From: Hyphomicrobium_A sp963759735 | Lineage (GTDB): Bacteria > Pseudomonadota > Alphaproteobacteria > Rhizobiales > Hyphomicrobiaceae | Direction of reading: 5' to 3' | DNA length: 64,000 bases | Assembly: GCA_963759735.1 (NCBI GenBank) | Contig: CAVXAF010000007.1 | Coordinates: forward strand, 930,001 to 994,000 | Shown here: positions 36,477 through 46,358 of the stretch, one piece after another | Position numbering within the stretch: the first letter of the stretch is position 1 | Layout of the letters: each line of letters begins with the position of its first letter | The notes under the pieces: generated by a model | The model's input: the letters and a program-made list of their open reading frames with translations, nothing else | The model's database searches: none | Told to the model about the DNA's origin: nothing | Position numbers and translations under genes: made by a program

Positions 36477-38415
36477 ATGGAAGCAAACGGGGCGGCAAAC
36501 GCAGGGATGTTGACGGGGAGCGCGCCAAAGCGTGCCGAGGCGCTGGTGCGCGCCTGTCGTCAACGGGGCCAGCGTATCGGCTTCCTGATGAGGGAGACCG
36601 TGAGGCTGTGGAGCGGCGCGCCGCCCGCCGCGCCGGCCGCAGCTACCGTCGCGGCGCCGGCCGATCCGGCCGTGGCGCGGGACATCGAAGTCTCGATCCC
36701 TCCGCAGACGCCGCTGCAGGAGTGGCATGCACTCGCCAAGCGCACCTTCTTCACTGTCGCGGCGTTCTCGATCTTCGTGAACCTGCTGATGCTTACAGTT
36801 CCGATCTATCTGTTCCAGCTCTCCGACCGCGTTCTCACCAGCCGCAGCATCGATACGCTGCTTATGCTGTCGATGCTGGCGGTCATCTTTCTGGCGGTGT
36901 TGTCGCTGATCGACGTCTGCCGCCGGCAGGTGCTGGGTGCGCTCGCCAATCGGCTGGAGACGATTATCGGCGGCTCGCTGCTCGCCAGCGTCATCTCGAC
37001 GCCGCAAGGGCTGGTCGGCGGCGCGACCGAGACCGTGCGCAGTCTGCATCACGTGCGCAACTTCATCTCAAGTCCGGTGATGCTGCTGCTGTTCGACGCG
37101 CCGTTGGCGCCGCTTTATTTTGCCGCCGTGTTCCTCATCAGCCCGCAGCTCGGCGTGATCGCGCTGGTGGCTGGCGTGCTCCTGGGCGGCATTGCGCTGC
37201 TCAACCAGCGAGCGACGTCATCGCCGCTCGGTCGCGCCGGCCTGCACGCGGCACGCGCCGACGAGCGCGCCGAAGCGCTGGCCCGCAACTCGCAGGTCAT
37301 CAATGCCATGGGCATGATGCAGGAAGGCATCCTGCACTGGGGGACGGAGCACGCGCAGGCGCTCACCGTGCAGGGCGGAGCGCTCAACCGCAATTTCTGG
37401 ATCAGCGGCAGTTCCAAGTTCTTTCGGCTGATCACGCAGATCCTGGTGCTCGGCTGGGGCGCCTATCTGGCGCTGCAGGGCGAGATCACGGGCGGCATGA
37501 TGATCGCCGCATCGATCATCGCCAGCCGTGCCTTGCAGCCGCTCGAAGGCATGATCGAGGGCTGGCGCGGCGTGGTGCAGGCGCACTCGGCGTATAAACG
37601 CGTCATCGCTTCGGTCGAGGCTTACACGCGCGAGCCGCCACGCATGAAGCTGCCGCGCCCGCGCGGGCATGTCGTGGCCGAGCGGCTCTTGTACATCCCG
37701 CCCGGCAGCAAGGAGCCGACGCTCAACGGCGTTTCGTTCGAGCTTAAGCCGGGGATGTCCCTGGCGGTGGTCGGTCCCTCCGGCTCGGGAAAATCGACGC
37801 TGGCCAAGCTGCTGGTTGGCTGCCTGCTGCCGACCGCCGGCAATGTCCGCCTCGACGGAACGGAGCTGCGCAACTGGGACCGCCGGCAGTTCGGCAGCTA
37901 CACCGGCTATCTGCCGCAGGAGGTGGAGCTGTTTCCCGGCACCATCAAGGAGAACGTCTGCCGCATGCGCAAGGACCTCTCCGACGACAACGTCTACGGG
38001 GCGGCCGTCGTCGCCGGCGTGCACGACATGATCACGCAGCTTCCGCACGGCTACGAGACCGTTCTGCAGGAAGGTGGCGCGCCGCTCTCGGGCGGACAGA
38101 AGCAGCGCATCGCGCTTGGCGCGCGCGCTGTTCGGGGATCCTGCGCTGATCGTCCTCGATGAGCCCAACTCCAACCTCGACGCTCTCGGCGAGCAGGCGC
38201 TGAGCGAGACGCTGGTGCGCGCCAAGCAGAAGGGCGTCACCGTCGTCGTCATCACCCAGCGGCCTGCGCTCCTCAACTCCGTCGATCGCGTGCTCGTGAT
38301 GCGCAGTGGCCGTCCGGCGGCGTTTGGCCCACCGAGCAAGGTCCTGCATAGCGTCGTCCCGGCGACCGATGCGCCCGCGACGCCACCGACGGCCAGTGCG
38401 GGAGCGGCGGCATGA
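36477..38415 (+). CDS. Type I secretion ABC exporter, permease-ATPase fusion (one frame break)
   Basis: About 646 residues, PrtD-like. An unusual Ala-rich N-terminus of about 80 residues precedes six transmembrane helices (about 95-380) and an ATPase domain with Walker A GPSGSGKSTLAK, the PrtD-type YLPQEVELFPGTIKENVCRM, signature LSGGQKQR, Walker B LIVLDEPNSNLD and H-loop-type ITQRP. The break at 38118-38119 is one extra G inside RIALARALFGDP. It exports unfolded proteins in one step together with the adaptor and an outer-membrane TolC, which is not in this window. Confidence 0.92.
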
Positions 38416-39771
38416 CGCCCGAAGCGCCATCGCTCGACGGCTGGCAACGGCACGTGCCCGAGGGCATTCGCCGCCCGACACTCATCGGCCTCGCGATCCT
38501 CGCAACATGGATCGTCGGCTTTGCCCTGTGGGCGGCAATGGCGCCATTGGACGGCGCCGTCGTCGCCAGTGGCTCGTTCGTCGCCACGGGGCAGAACAAG
38601 CAGGTGCAGCACCTCGAAGGTGGCATCATCCGCGACATGCTGGTGCGCGAGGGCGATCTCGTGCAAGCCGGGCAGACGCTGGTGCGCCTCGACGATACGC
38701 CGGCCAGGTCGAAACTGCGCCGCCTGGTGCTGCGCGAATACCGGCTGCTGGTCATGCAGGCGCGGCTCGAGGCGCAGATCGATCTCAAAGAGGATTTCCG
38801 CTGCCCGAAGCGCTCGCTGCCAGCGCCGGCGATCCCGAGGTGGCGCAGATCTATCGCCCGCCAGAGGATGGAGCTGAAGGCGCGCCGGCAAAATCAGGTG
38901 GACGGCGAGAAGGTGCTGCGCAAAGAAGTTGCCGCGCTGAAGGAGTCCATCGGCGGTTATGAGGCGCAGGCGCATTCGGTGGAGCAACGGCTGACGCTGT
39001 TCAGCGAGGAGCTGCAGGATAAGAAGTCGCTGCTCGATCGACAGCTGGCGCGCAAGACCGAGGTCATGGCGCTGCGTCGCGCCGAGGCCGATCTCGTTGG
39101 ATCGCGCGGCGAATTGCTCGGCCGCATCGCCGATTCGCGCGAGCGCATCGCCCGTTCCGAACAGCAGATCACCGAGCTGCGCTCCTCCGCCATGCAGAAG
39201 ACCATCGAAGAGCTGCGGCAGACCGAAACCGAGCTCGACGACGTGCGCGAGCAGATCGGTGCCAGTCGCGATGTGCTCGAACGCATCGATGTGCGCTCGC
39301 CCGACCGCGGCATCGTGGTGCGCGTCAACTATCACTCGCGCGGTGCCGTGGTGGCGCCCGGCGCCATCATCATCGAGCTGCTGCCGGTCGACGAGAAGCT
39401 GGTCATCGAAGGACGCATCAGGCCGAACGACATCTCGCACGTCAGCAACGGACAGGATGCGCTGGTTCGCTTGACGGCGCTCAACCAGCGCCTGACGCCG
39501 GTCATCGGCGGACATGTCGTCTATGTGTCGGCCGACGCCATCGCCGACCAGCAGGGTCAGCAGCAGGCGAGCTCTCGTGCCCTTCCAGAGCCATTCGTAC
39601 ATCGTCCGCGTGAAGCTGGACGAGGCGGACGTGCACAAGAAGATTGCCGACTTCCACCCGACCCCCGGCATGCCGGCCGACATTTACATCAAAACCGGCG
39701 AACGGACGTTCTTCGACTATATGTTGCGGCCGGTCCTCGACAGCTTCTCACGCGCCTTCCGCGAGCATTGA
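38412..39771 (+). CDS. HlyD-type membrane fusion protein of the T1SS (frame breaks)
   Basis: About 453 residues. One N-terminal helix (LIGLAILATWIVGFALWAAMAPL), then biotinyl-lipoyl-like half GAVVASGSFVATGQNKQVQHLEGG, a long coiled coil (about 150-290) and the beta-barrel end RSPDRGIVVRVNYHSRGAVVAPG to YIVRVKLDEADV. Residues about 132-151 are garbled because one base is missing near 38800 and one C is extra at 38857-38859; corrected, they read LPEALAASAGDPEVAQIY. One extra T at 39573 hides the real C-terminus. It overlaps the exporter by ATGA. Confidence 0.9.
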
Positions 39772-39814
39772 ACAAGAAGTGCAAGGGCGAGACGTATTGC
39801 CTCACTTAATTCTT

Positions 39815-39843
39815 GATGCCCATCATTATAGATGATGAGCATC
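39815..39843 (+). promoter_or_regulatory. Inverted repeat, probable TetR operator
   Basis: GATGCCCATCAT (39815-39826), loop TATAG, ATGATGAGCATC (39832-39843): 11 of 12 positions are complementary. It sits 62 bases before the tetR start and 43 bases after the HlyD gene stop, the position expected for autoregulation. Confidence 0.6.
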
Positions 39844-39905
39844 ATACATTCACGGCCGCGACGCCCGGGACAACCGCGCTGTTGGCCGCGATCCGGAGGT
39901 CGGCA

Positions 39906-40508
39906 ATGCCCCGTGTTTCAAGAAAACAGGCCGACGAGAACCATGCAGCGGTCATCGCGGCTGCCTCGAGGCTGTTCCGCGCCAACGGGATCGACGGCGT
40001 CAGCGTGCCGGTCATCATGGCCGAGGCGGGATTGACCCACGGCGCATTCTACGGGCACTTCGCCTCCAAGGACGAACTGGCCGCGGCCGCCTGCACGCAT
40101 GCCTTCGAGGAAAAGCAGGAGCTCTACGACGACCTGTTCAATCGCCACGGTACCGACAAGCGGGCCGCACTTGGCGAGTTCGTCGCGCGTTATACGGGCA
40201 AGGCGCACCGTGATCAGCCGGGACTGGGCTGTCCCGTTCCGGCGCTGGCCGATGACGTCGCACGCGAAGAAACCAAGAGTCCCATGCGCCGGACGTTCGC
40301 TGCCGGCCTGGAACGCATGGTGCAGCGCCTGAAGCCGTTGCTTGGCCGCGCTAAAGGCGTAAATGCGCGAGACGAAGCGCTCGCCAACATTGCCATGCTC
40401 GTCGGCGCCGTCGTCCTGGCCCGCGCCACCAAGGGCCACGCGATGTCCGATGAGGTGTTGCTGGCGGTGCGCCGCGCGATCGTTCCCGGCAAGGCCGCGG
40501 CTCAATAG
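39906..40508 (+). CDS. TetR-family repressor
   Basis: A 200-residue regulator. The N-terminal helix-turn-helix is canonical: AVIAAASRLFRANGIDGVSVPVIMAEAGLTHGAFYGHFASKDEL (about residues 14-57). The C-terminal ligand domain has the pattern GLGCPVPALADDVARE common in TetRs that sense small electrophiles or quinones. ATG 39906 follows GGAGG; the upstream ATG at 39813 would lie inside the operator. It is followed at 55 bases by an SDR, its likely target. Confidence 0.9.
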   Translation: MPRVSRKQADENHAAVIAAASRLFRANGIDGVSVPVIMAEAGLTHGAFYGHFASKDELAAAACTHAFEEKQELYDDLFNRHGTDKRAALGEFVARYTGKAHRDQPGLGCPVPALADDVAREETKSPMRRTFAAGLERMVQRLKPLLGRAKGVNARDEALANIAMLVGAVVLARATKGHAMSDEVLLAVRRAIVPGKAAAQ

Positions 40509-40563
40509 GCGAAGCCGACTATCAATCCGCAAACCATTCAGAGCTCATCAAGGGAGATAGCAC

Positions 40564-41376
40564 ATGGCCAACTCAGCAAAGGGCAAAGCACTTATCACTG
40601 GCGCATCGACGGGCATCGGAGCGGTATATGCCGATCGCCTCGCCAGGCGCGGCTACGACCTCGTCGTCGTCGCCCGCAACAAAGAGCAGCTGCAAGAGCT
40701 GTCGATCCGCCTGCAATCAGCGACAGGTCGCAACATCGAAGTCGTGCAGGCCGATCTCACCAAGGGCGCCGATCTGAAGCGCGTCGAGGAGCAATTGGCG
40801 AGCGACCCCGAAATCACGCTGCTCGTCAACAATGCCGGCATCTACGCCAACGCCAAGCTCGCCGACCACGACCTGCAGGCGATCGACGACATGATCAAGC
40901 TCAATGTCGTGGCGCTCACGCACCTCGCGTCGGTCGCGGCTAAAGCATTCTCGCCGCGTCGTCGCGGTACGGTCATCAACGTCGCCTCGGTGCTTGCCGT
41001 GGCGCCGGAAATCTCCAATGCCACCTACGCCGCCACCAAGGCCTATGTTCTGGCCCTGACCCAGACGATGAAGGTGGAACTCGCCGAGGCCGGCGTCACG
41101 GTGCAGGCGGTGCTGCCCGGCGCCACGCGGACGGAAATTTGGGAGCGTTCCGGTGGAGACGTCAACTCGCTGCCGGCGGAGATGGTCATGGACGCCGGCG
41201 AGATGGTCGATGCAGCGCTTGCCGGCTTGGACCAGGGCGAGCTGGTTACGATTCCCTCGCTGCCCGACGCCGCCGACTGGAAGCGCTTTGAGGATGCACG
41301 TGCGGCGCTCGGCCCAAACCTTTCACGCCAGCACGCTGCCGACCGCTTCAAGGCAGGGCGGCGCTCGGCTGCGTGA
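40564..41376 (+). CDS. SDR family oxidoreductase
   Basis: A 270-residue classical short-chain dehydrogenase. NAD(P)-binding TGASTGIG (about residues 13-20), NNAGIYA (about 91-97), catalytic Ser in NVASVLA, and YAATKAYVLAL with Tyr and Lys. Arg38-type residue in VVVARNKEQL suggests NADPH. AAGGGAG precedes the ATG. It is probably co-transcribed with the TetR gene; substrate unknown. Confidence 0.9.
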   Translation: MANSAKGKALITGASTGIGAVYADRLARRGYDLVVVARNKEQLQELSIRLQSATGRNIEVVQADLTKGADLKRVEEQLASDPEITLLVNNAGIYANAKLADHDLQAIDDMIKLNVVALTHLASVAAKAFSPRRRGTVINVASVLAVAPEISNATYAATKAYVLALTQTMKVELAEAGVTVQAVLPGATRTEIWERSGGDVNSLPAEMVMDAGEMVDAALAGLDQGELVTIPSLPDAADWKRFEDARAALGPNLSRQHAADRFKAGRRSAA

Positions 41377-41383
41377 TGAACAC

Positions 41384-41405
41384 GGGGAGCGCCCGCGCGC
41401 TCCCC
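41384..41405. terminator. Convergent hairpin between SDR and aldo-keto reductase genes
   Basis: Perfect nine-base stem GGGGAGCGC against GCGCTCCCC with a four-base loop, placed between two converging genes. No clear T tract on either side. Confidence 0.55.
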
Positions 41406-41433
41406 GCGATTGCCCGGCGAGATATCCGAACGC

Positions 41434-42462
41434 TCACACCGGCGGGGGATTGCGCTCGGTGAACGCGACGCGCTGGTGCCAATAGGGATAGGTCAGCGGG
41501 CGCTCGCTTGCTGCATCGAGCACGGCGATCTGTTCCTTTGTCAGGTTCCAGCCCACGGCGCCGAGGTTCTGCCTCAGCTGCTCCTCGTTGCGCGCACCGA
41601 TGACGACGGTGGACACCGTGGGCCGCTGCAGCAGCCAGTTGAGCGCGATCTGCGGCACGGTCTTGCCGGTCTCCTTGGCGACCGCATCGAGCGCATCGAC
41701 AACCTTGAACAGGTATTCATCTTCGACCTGCGGGCCGGCTTCGGCCGAGTTGTGCAGGCGGCTCTGCGCGGGGATGCCGGTGCCGCGGCGAATTTTGCCG
41801 GTGAGCCGTCCCCAGCCGAGCGGGCTCCACACGACCGCGCCGATGCCTTCCTCGAGGCCGAGCGGCATCAGCTCCCATTCGTACTCGCGACCGATCAGTG
41901 AGTAGTAGGTCTGGTTGGCAACATAGCGCGGATAGCCGTACTTCTCGGCAACGCCAAGCGCCTTGGCGATGTGCCAGCCGGAGAAGTTCGATACGCCGAC
42001 ATAGCGGATCTTGCCGGCACGCACGAGCGTGTCGAGGGTCGACAGCACCTCCTCGGGCGGCGTCATTGCGTCATAGCCGTGCAGCTGGAAGAGATCGATG
42101 TGGTCGGTCTGAAGACGCTTCAGCGATTGGTCGATGCTGGCAATCAGATGCTGCCGCGATGAGCCAACGTTGTTGGGTTCCTCGTTGAAGCGGAACGTCG
42201 CCTTGGTCGAGACGAGGCAACGGTCGCGCTTGCCCTTCATCGCCTCGCCGAGGATGCGCTCGGACTCGCCGGCGGAATAGATGTCGGCGGTGTCGAAGAG
42301 GGTGACGCCGGCATCGAGGCAGATGTCGATCAGCCGCCGCGCCTCGTCGGTGTCGGTCGCTCCCCAGGCGGCGAACAGCTTGCCCTTGCCGCCAAAGGTG
42401 CCGGTGCCGAAACTCAATGCGGGCACGCTAAGGCCAGATCGCCCGAGACGCCGGTATTCCAT
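41434..42462 (-). CDS. Aldo/keto reductase
   Basis: A 342-residue NADPH-dependent TIM-barrel reductase. The catalytic tetrad is visible: Asp and Tyr in FDTADIYSAGESE (about residues 56-68), Lys in VSTKATF and His in LFQLHGYDA. Cofactor-site residues occur in VVIGARNEEQLRQNL near the end. Substrate cannot be inferred; the length and EEGIGAVVWSPLGWGRLTG match the YghZ/general-stress GSP69-like branch. Confidence 0.92.
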   Translation of the reverse strand: MEYRRLGRSGLSVPALSFGTGTFGGKGKLFAAWGATDTDEARRLIDICLDAGVTLFDTADIYSAGESERILGEAMKGKRDRCLVSTKATFRFNEEPNNVGSSRQHLIASIDQSLKRLQTDHIDLFQLHGYDAMTPPEEVLSTLDTLVRAGKIRYVGVSNFSGWHIAKALGVAEKYGYPRYVANQTYYSLIGREYEWELMPLGLEEGIGAVVWSPLGWGRLTGKIRRGTGIPAQSRLHNSAEAGPQVEDEYLFKVVDALDAVAKETGKTVPQIALNWLLQRPTVSTVVIGARNEEQLRQNLGAVGWNLTKEQIAVLDAASERPLTYPYWHQRVAFTERNPPPV

Positions 42463-42813
42463 GGCTCATGTCCTGTGCTGACTGTGCGCCCCTAGGCGCT
42501 GGGAGTGGTCGTGAGTGACATAAGACCCGAAAACTGGGGCGGCAAGGGCGATGCTTACCGGCACACGTTGGGTTTCGCTAGTCGCGTCGTCCTCGCCCCC
42601 GTCACCCACGACCCGATGGGGAGCCTCGGGAGAAGCAAACGATGTCATCGCCGCTGATATAAGAGGTATGACGTCGGGTTCTGCCGTGATCACCACTTCT
42701 GCGCTTCGATTTTTCGCCATCATCGGCTAGAAAAGCGCCCGAGCCGGGACGTTCGTTTCGGCGGCAGCCGCTCGAGGCTGCCGACATTCGCGATGACGAT
42801 TGAGGAGAACGCA
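42463..42813. other. Intergenic region between aldo-keto reductase and transaldolase genes
   Basis: About 350 bases between divergent genes. I see no gene and no clear promoter. GAGGAG at 42802-42807 is the ribosome site for the GTG start of transaldolase. Confidence 0.4.
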
Positions 42814-43891
42814 GTGAAGGCGACACATCAACTGCGCACGGCGGGTCAAAGCCTGTGGATCGACGACATCACGCGTGACATGCTGGACAGCGGGCGACTT
42901 GCCAAGATGATCGATGAACTCGCGGTGACGGGGCTCACCTCGAACCCGACCATTTTTGAAAAGGCCATCGGCAAGGGATCCGATTACGACGCCGCGGTTG
43001 AAGAGCTGATGGCGCGCGGGCTTTCCGATGAAGGCCTGTTCTTCGAGTTGGCTCTCGACGACCTGAAGCGCGCCGCCGATCTCTTTCTGCCCGTGCATGG
43101 CAAGACGAGCGGCGTCGACGGCTGGGTATCGCTCGAGGTGTCGCCGCTGCTCGCCTACGACACCGCGGCGACCATCGCGGAGGCCAAGCGCCTGTTCGCC
43201 AAGGCCGCCAAGCCGAACCTCTTCATCAAGATTCCGGGTACTGCCGAAGGTCTGCCGGCCATCGAGGCGGCGACGTTCGCGGGCGTGCCCGTCAACGTGA
43301 CGCTGCTGTTCTCGACCGCCGACTATGAGGCGGCCGCGGAAGCCTACATGCGCGGCCTGGAACAACGCGTCACGGCGGGTCTTGACGCCGACGTGCGCTC
43401 GGTCGCCTCGGTTTTCATCAGTCGCTGGGATCGCGCCATCGTCGAGGATGTGCCGGACGACCTGAAGAACCGCCTCGGCATTGCGGTCGGCCAGCACGCC
43501 TACCGCGCCTATCGCGAGTTGCTGGCGTCGGACCGCTGGCAGCGGCTGGAAAACTTCGGTGCGCGACCGCAGCGGCTGCTGTTCGCCAGCACCTCAAGCA
43601 AGGACAAGCGCGCCACCGACACGCTTTATGTCGAGGGGCTGGCGGCGCCGAACACCGTCAACACGATGCCCGAGGAGACGCTGCGGGCGTTCGCCGACCA
43701 TGGTGCGGTGAATGGCGGTGCTGGCGTCCGATGGCGGCGATTGCGACGCCGTGCTCGAGGCGCACGCCAAGGCCGGCGTCGATGTCGAAGCGCTGGCGCG
43801 CAAGCTACAGTCCGATGGCGCCAAGGCGTTCGTGGCTTCCTGGCAGGATCTATTGAAATCCATCGGCGCCAAGAGCAAGGCGCTGGCATAG
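42814..43891 (+). CDS. tal: Transaldolase (one frame break)
   Basis: Pentose phosphate pathway enzyme exchanging dihydroxyacetone units. About 358 residues, the large actinobacterial/alphaproteobacterial form. Landmarks: GQSLWIDDITRDML, GLTSNPTIFEKAI, VSLEVSPLLAYDT, the Schiff-base Lys in LFIKIPGT, NVTLLFS, SVASVFISRWD and RLLFASTSSKDK. The break at 43716-43717 is one extra G; corrected, the tail reads VNGVLASDGGDCDAVLEAH and ends SKALA. GTG 42814 is preferred over ATG 42793 because GAGGAG precedes it by six bases. Followed 10 bases later by pgi. Confidence 0.92.
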
Positions 43892-43901
43892 GGAGCTGGA
43901 C

Positions 43902-45545
43902 ATGAGCCGCGACGAGACCGGGGCGCCGCTCACTTCGAGCGCCACATGGCACGCGCTTGCCGCGCATCATGCGGCGGTCAAGGACGTTACCCTGCGCACC
44001 CTGTTTGCCGACGACCGCGGGCGCGCCGAGCGCTTCACGGCCGAGGGCGCTGGGCTGGTCCTGGATTATTCGAAGAACCGCATTACGGCCGAGACCATGG
44101 CGCTGCTCGTCAAGTTGGCCGAGGAGCGGGGGCTGGCTGAGCAGCGAACGGCGATGTTCCGCGGCGACAAGATCAACGTCACCGAAAAACGCGCCGTGCT
44201 GCACACCGCGCTGCGGACCTCGCGCGATGCGGTGATCGAGGTCGACGGGCGTAACGTCGTCCCCGACGTGCACGCCGTTCTCGACCGCATGGCCGATTTC
44301 GCGACGCGCGTGCGCGCGGGCGACTGGAAGGGCCACACCGGCAAGCCGATCCGCAATATCGTCAACATCGGCATCGGCGGTTCGCACCTTGGCCCGGAGA
44401 TGGCGTACCTGGCGCTACGCCCCTACAGCGATCGCGGCCTGCGCTTCCGCTTCATCGCCAATGTCGACGGGGCCGCTTTCACCGAGGCAACGCAGGACCT
44501 CGACGCGGCCGAGACGCTATTCGTCGTCTCCTCCAAGACCTTCACCACGCTCGAGACGATGAGCAACGCTGACATCGCTCGTGCCTGGCTCGTCGGCGCG
44601 CTGGGTGATGAAGCCGGCGTCGCCAAGCACTTTGTCGCCGTCTCGACCAACGCCGCCGGTGTTGCCGCCTTTGGCATCGACACCGCCAACATGTTCGAGT
44701 TCTGGGACTGGGTGGGCGGGCGCTATTCGCTCGCTTCCGCCATTGGCCTGTCGACCATGCTGGCCATCGGGCCGGAGAATTTCCGCGCCATGCTCGGTGG
44801 CTACTGCGACATGGACGTGCACTTTCGCACCGCGCCGGCAGACAAGAACCTGCCGGTCCTGCTGGGGCTGCTCGGCGTCTGGTACGCGGACTTTTTCGGC
44901 GCCGAGACGCAGGCCATTCTGCCTTATGCGCAGAACCTCGGGCGTTTCCCCGCTTATCTGCAGCAGCTGCAGATGGAAAGCTGCGGCAAGTCGGTCGATC
45001 TCTCGCGTCGCCGCGTCGACTTTGCGACCAGCGCCATCGTGTGGGGTGAGCCAGGCACCGACGGGCAGCATTCATTTTATCAGCTGCTGCATCAGGGAAC
45101 GCACCTCATCCCCGTCGACTTCATTGGCTTCCTTGAGCCTCTGAGCCCGCTCGCCGCTCCGCACGACCTGCTGATGGCCAACCTGTTTGCCCAGGCAGAG
45201 GGGCTGGCGTTCGGCAAGTCAGCCGAGGAGGTTGCCGGCGAAGGCGTCGACGCAGCGGACGTTGCGTTTCGCGCCATGGAAGGCAATCGGCCGAGCAACA
45301 TGCTGCTCGCGGCACGGCTCGAGCCGCGCACATTGGGCGCGCTCATCGCACTCTATGAACATAGTGTATTCGTGCAGGGTGTGATTTGGGGCATCGGCCC
45401 CTTCGATCAGTGGGGCGTCGAACTCGGCAAGGTGCTGGCCAAGAAGGTCATCGCCGAACTGCGCGACACCGCAGAGCCGCAGCTTGCGCACGACAGCTCA
45501 ACTAACGCACTGATCCGCCGCTACCGCGCCAATCGAGCGCGTTAG
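43902..45545 (+). CDS. pgi: Glucose-6-phosphate isomerase
   Basis: Interconverts glucose-6-phosphate and fructose-6-phosphate. 547 residues, normal for bacteria. Motifs: sugar-phosphate site GIGGSHLGPEM, VVSSKTFTTLETM, GGRYSLASAIGLS, ESCGKSVD-like QMESCGKS, VWGEPGTDGQHSFYQLLHQG with the catalytic residues, and the C-terminal FDQWGVELGKVLAKK. No break in this gene. With tal it forms a sugar-phosphate operon. Confidence 0.96.
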   Translation: MSRDETGAPLTSSATWHALAAHHAAVKDVTLRTLFADDRGRAERFTAEGAGLVLDYSKNRITAETMALLVKLAEERGLAEQRTAMFRGDKINVTEKRAVLHTALRTSRDAVIEVDGRNVVPDVHAVLDRMADFATRVRAGDWKGHTGKPIRNIVNIGIGGSHLGPEMAYLALRPYSDRGLRFRFIANVDGAAFTEATQDLDAAETLFVVSSKTFTTLETMSNADIARAWLVGALGDEAGVAKHFVAVSTNAAGVAAFGIDTANMFEFWDWVGGRYSLASAIGLSTMLAIGPENFRAMLGGYCDMDVHFRTAPADKNLPVLLGLLGVWYADFFGAETQAILPYAQNLGRFPAYLQQLQMESCGKSVDLSRRRVDFATSAIVWGEPGTDGQHSFYQLLHQGTHLIPVDFIGFLEPLSPLAAPHDLLMANLFAQAEGLAFGKSAEEVAGEGVDAADVAFRAMEGNRPSNMLLAARLEPRTLGALIALYEHSVFVQGVIWGIGPFDQWGVELGKVLAKKVIAELRDTAEPQLAHDSSTNALIRRYRANRAR

Positions 45546-45560
45546 TCTCCGGACGACGCA

Positions 45561-45586
45561 GCGCCATTGGGCACGCCCAATAGCGC
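45561..45586. terminator. Convergent hairpin after pgi
   Basis: GCGCCATTGGGC pairs with GCCCAATAGCGC (11 of 12) around a two-base centre, 16 bases after the pgi stop and 21 before the end of the DUF1097 gene. Probable bidirectional terminator without T tract. Confidence 0.45.
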
Positions 45587-45606
45587 CACGCCGTATCCGT
45601 ATTCGA

Positions 45607-46116
45607 CTACGATCTCGCCATCACGCCCGCGAGCGCTTCGGAGATGAGGCCGAAGATGGCGCCGACGATCATCGATAGCGCGATGATCACCGCCGGGTTG
45701 CCGAGAGTTGGCTGCACGAGGGCCGGCACCGCGTTCGTCAGCAGCGCCAGCGCAACCGTTGCGGCGTAACCGTAAACGGTGGCGGGAATTGCCGAGAAGA
45801 TCGGAATCTTGCAGCCGAGTATCATCAGCGCGACGCCGATGGCGACGCAGATGCCCGCCCATACCGGAGCCGTAAGTCCGAAGTCGAGGTTAGAAAACGC
45901 GATGAGTGTCAGCGCGCCCCACAACACGCCCCACAAGTTTGCGAGAACGCTCGAAACGAAGCCTCCGATCTTTCCGCCGCAGTGATAGAAGCTCGCCCAG
46001 GCGATGAATGCTGCCCAGATCTGCAGGCCGAGGACGAGCGGGTCGGAAAGAAAGAGGTAAGTGGCAACGCCTCCCAAGAGGCCGATGCTCAACGCGAGTG
46101 CCGTAACGATGTCCAT
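45607..46116 (-). CDS. DUF1097 membrane protein
   Basis: A 169-residue protein with about five helices. Family features: TALALSIGLLGGVATYLF, the conserved WAAFIAWASFYHCGGK with His-Cys, NLWGVLWGALTLI and GYAATVALALL. Function unknown. GGGAGAAG precedes the ATG. The 240 bases to the next, divergent gene hold no gene. Confidence 0.85.
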   Translation of the reverse strand: MDIVTALALSIGLLGGVATYLFLSDPLVLGLQIWAAFIAWASFYHCGGKIGGFVSSVLANLWGVLWGALTLIAFSNLDFGLTAPVWAGICVAIGVALMILGCKIPIFSAIPATVYGYAATVALALLTNAVPALVQPTLGNPAVIIALSMIVGAIFGLISEALAGVMARS

Positions 46117-46358
46117 GTGTCTTCTCCCCTATGTGGTGCGGGGCCCTTGCTGGGCCTCTCACACGCGGGGATGTTAGCCTGCCGATGCGTGGCATAAGCG
46201 CCACACGAGCTGCCTATCAAACCGGCAATTTGTGCTGCGATGCAGCAGTTGCACGATCCAGATGCAGAAAATTGGATCGATCACTCGCACGGGATCGAAA
46301 GCGTAGACGATTAGTGTGCCCTCCAGATTTGCCGGAAGCCGGCTAAGGGAGACCGTCT

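Noticed and set aside
37218..39683. 821-codon open frame on the minus strand opposite the T1SS exporter and adaptor
   Set aside because: It is a codon-position shadow in GC-rich DNA: the plus strand carries all ABC and HlyD motifs, while this frame is His/Arg/Gln-rich without any known motif or ribosome site.
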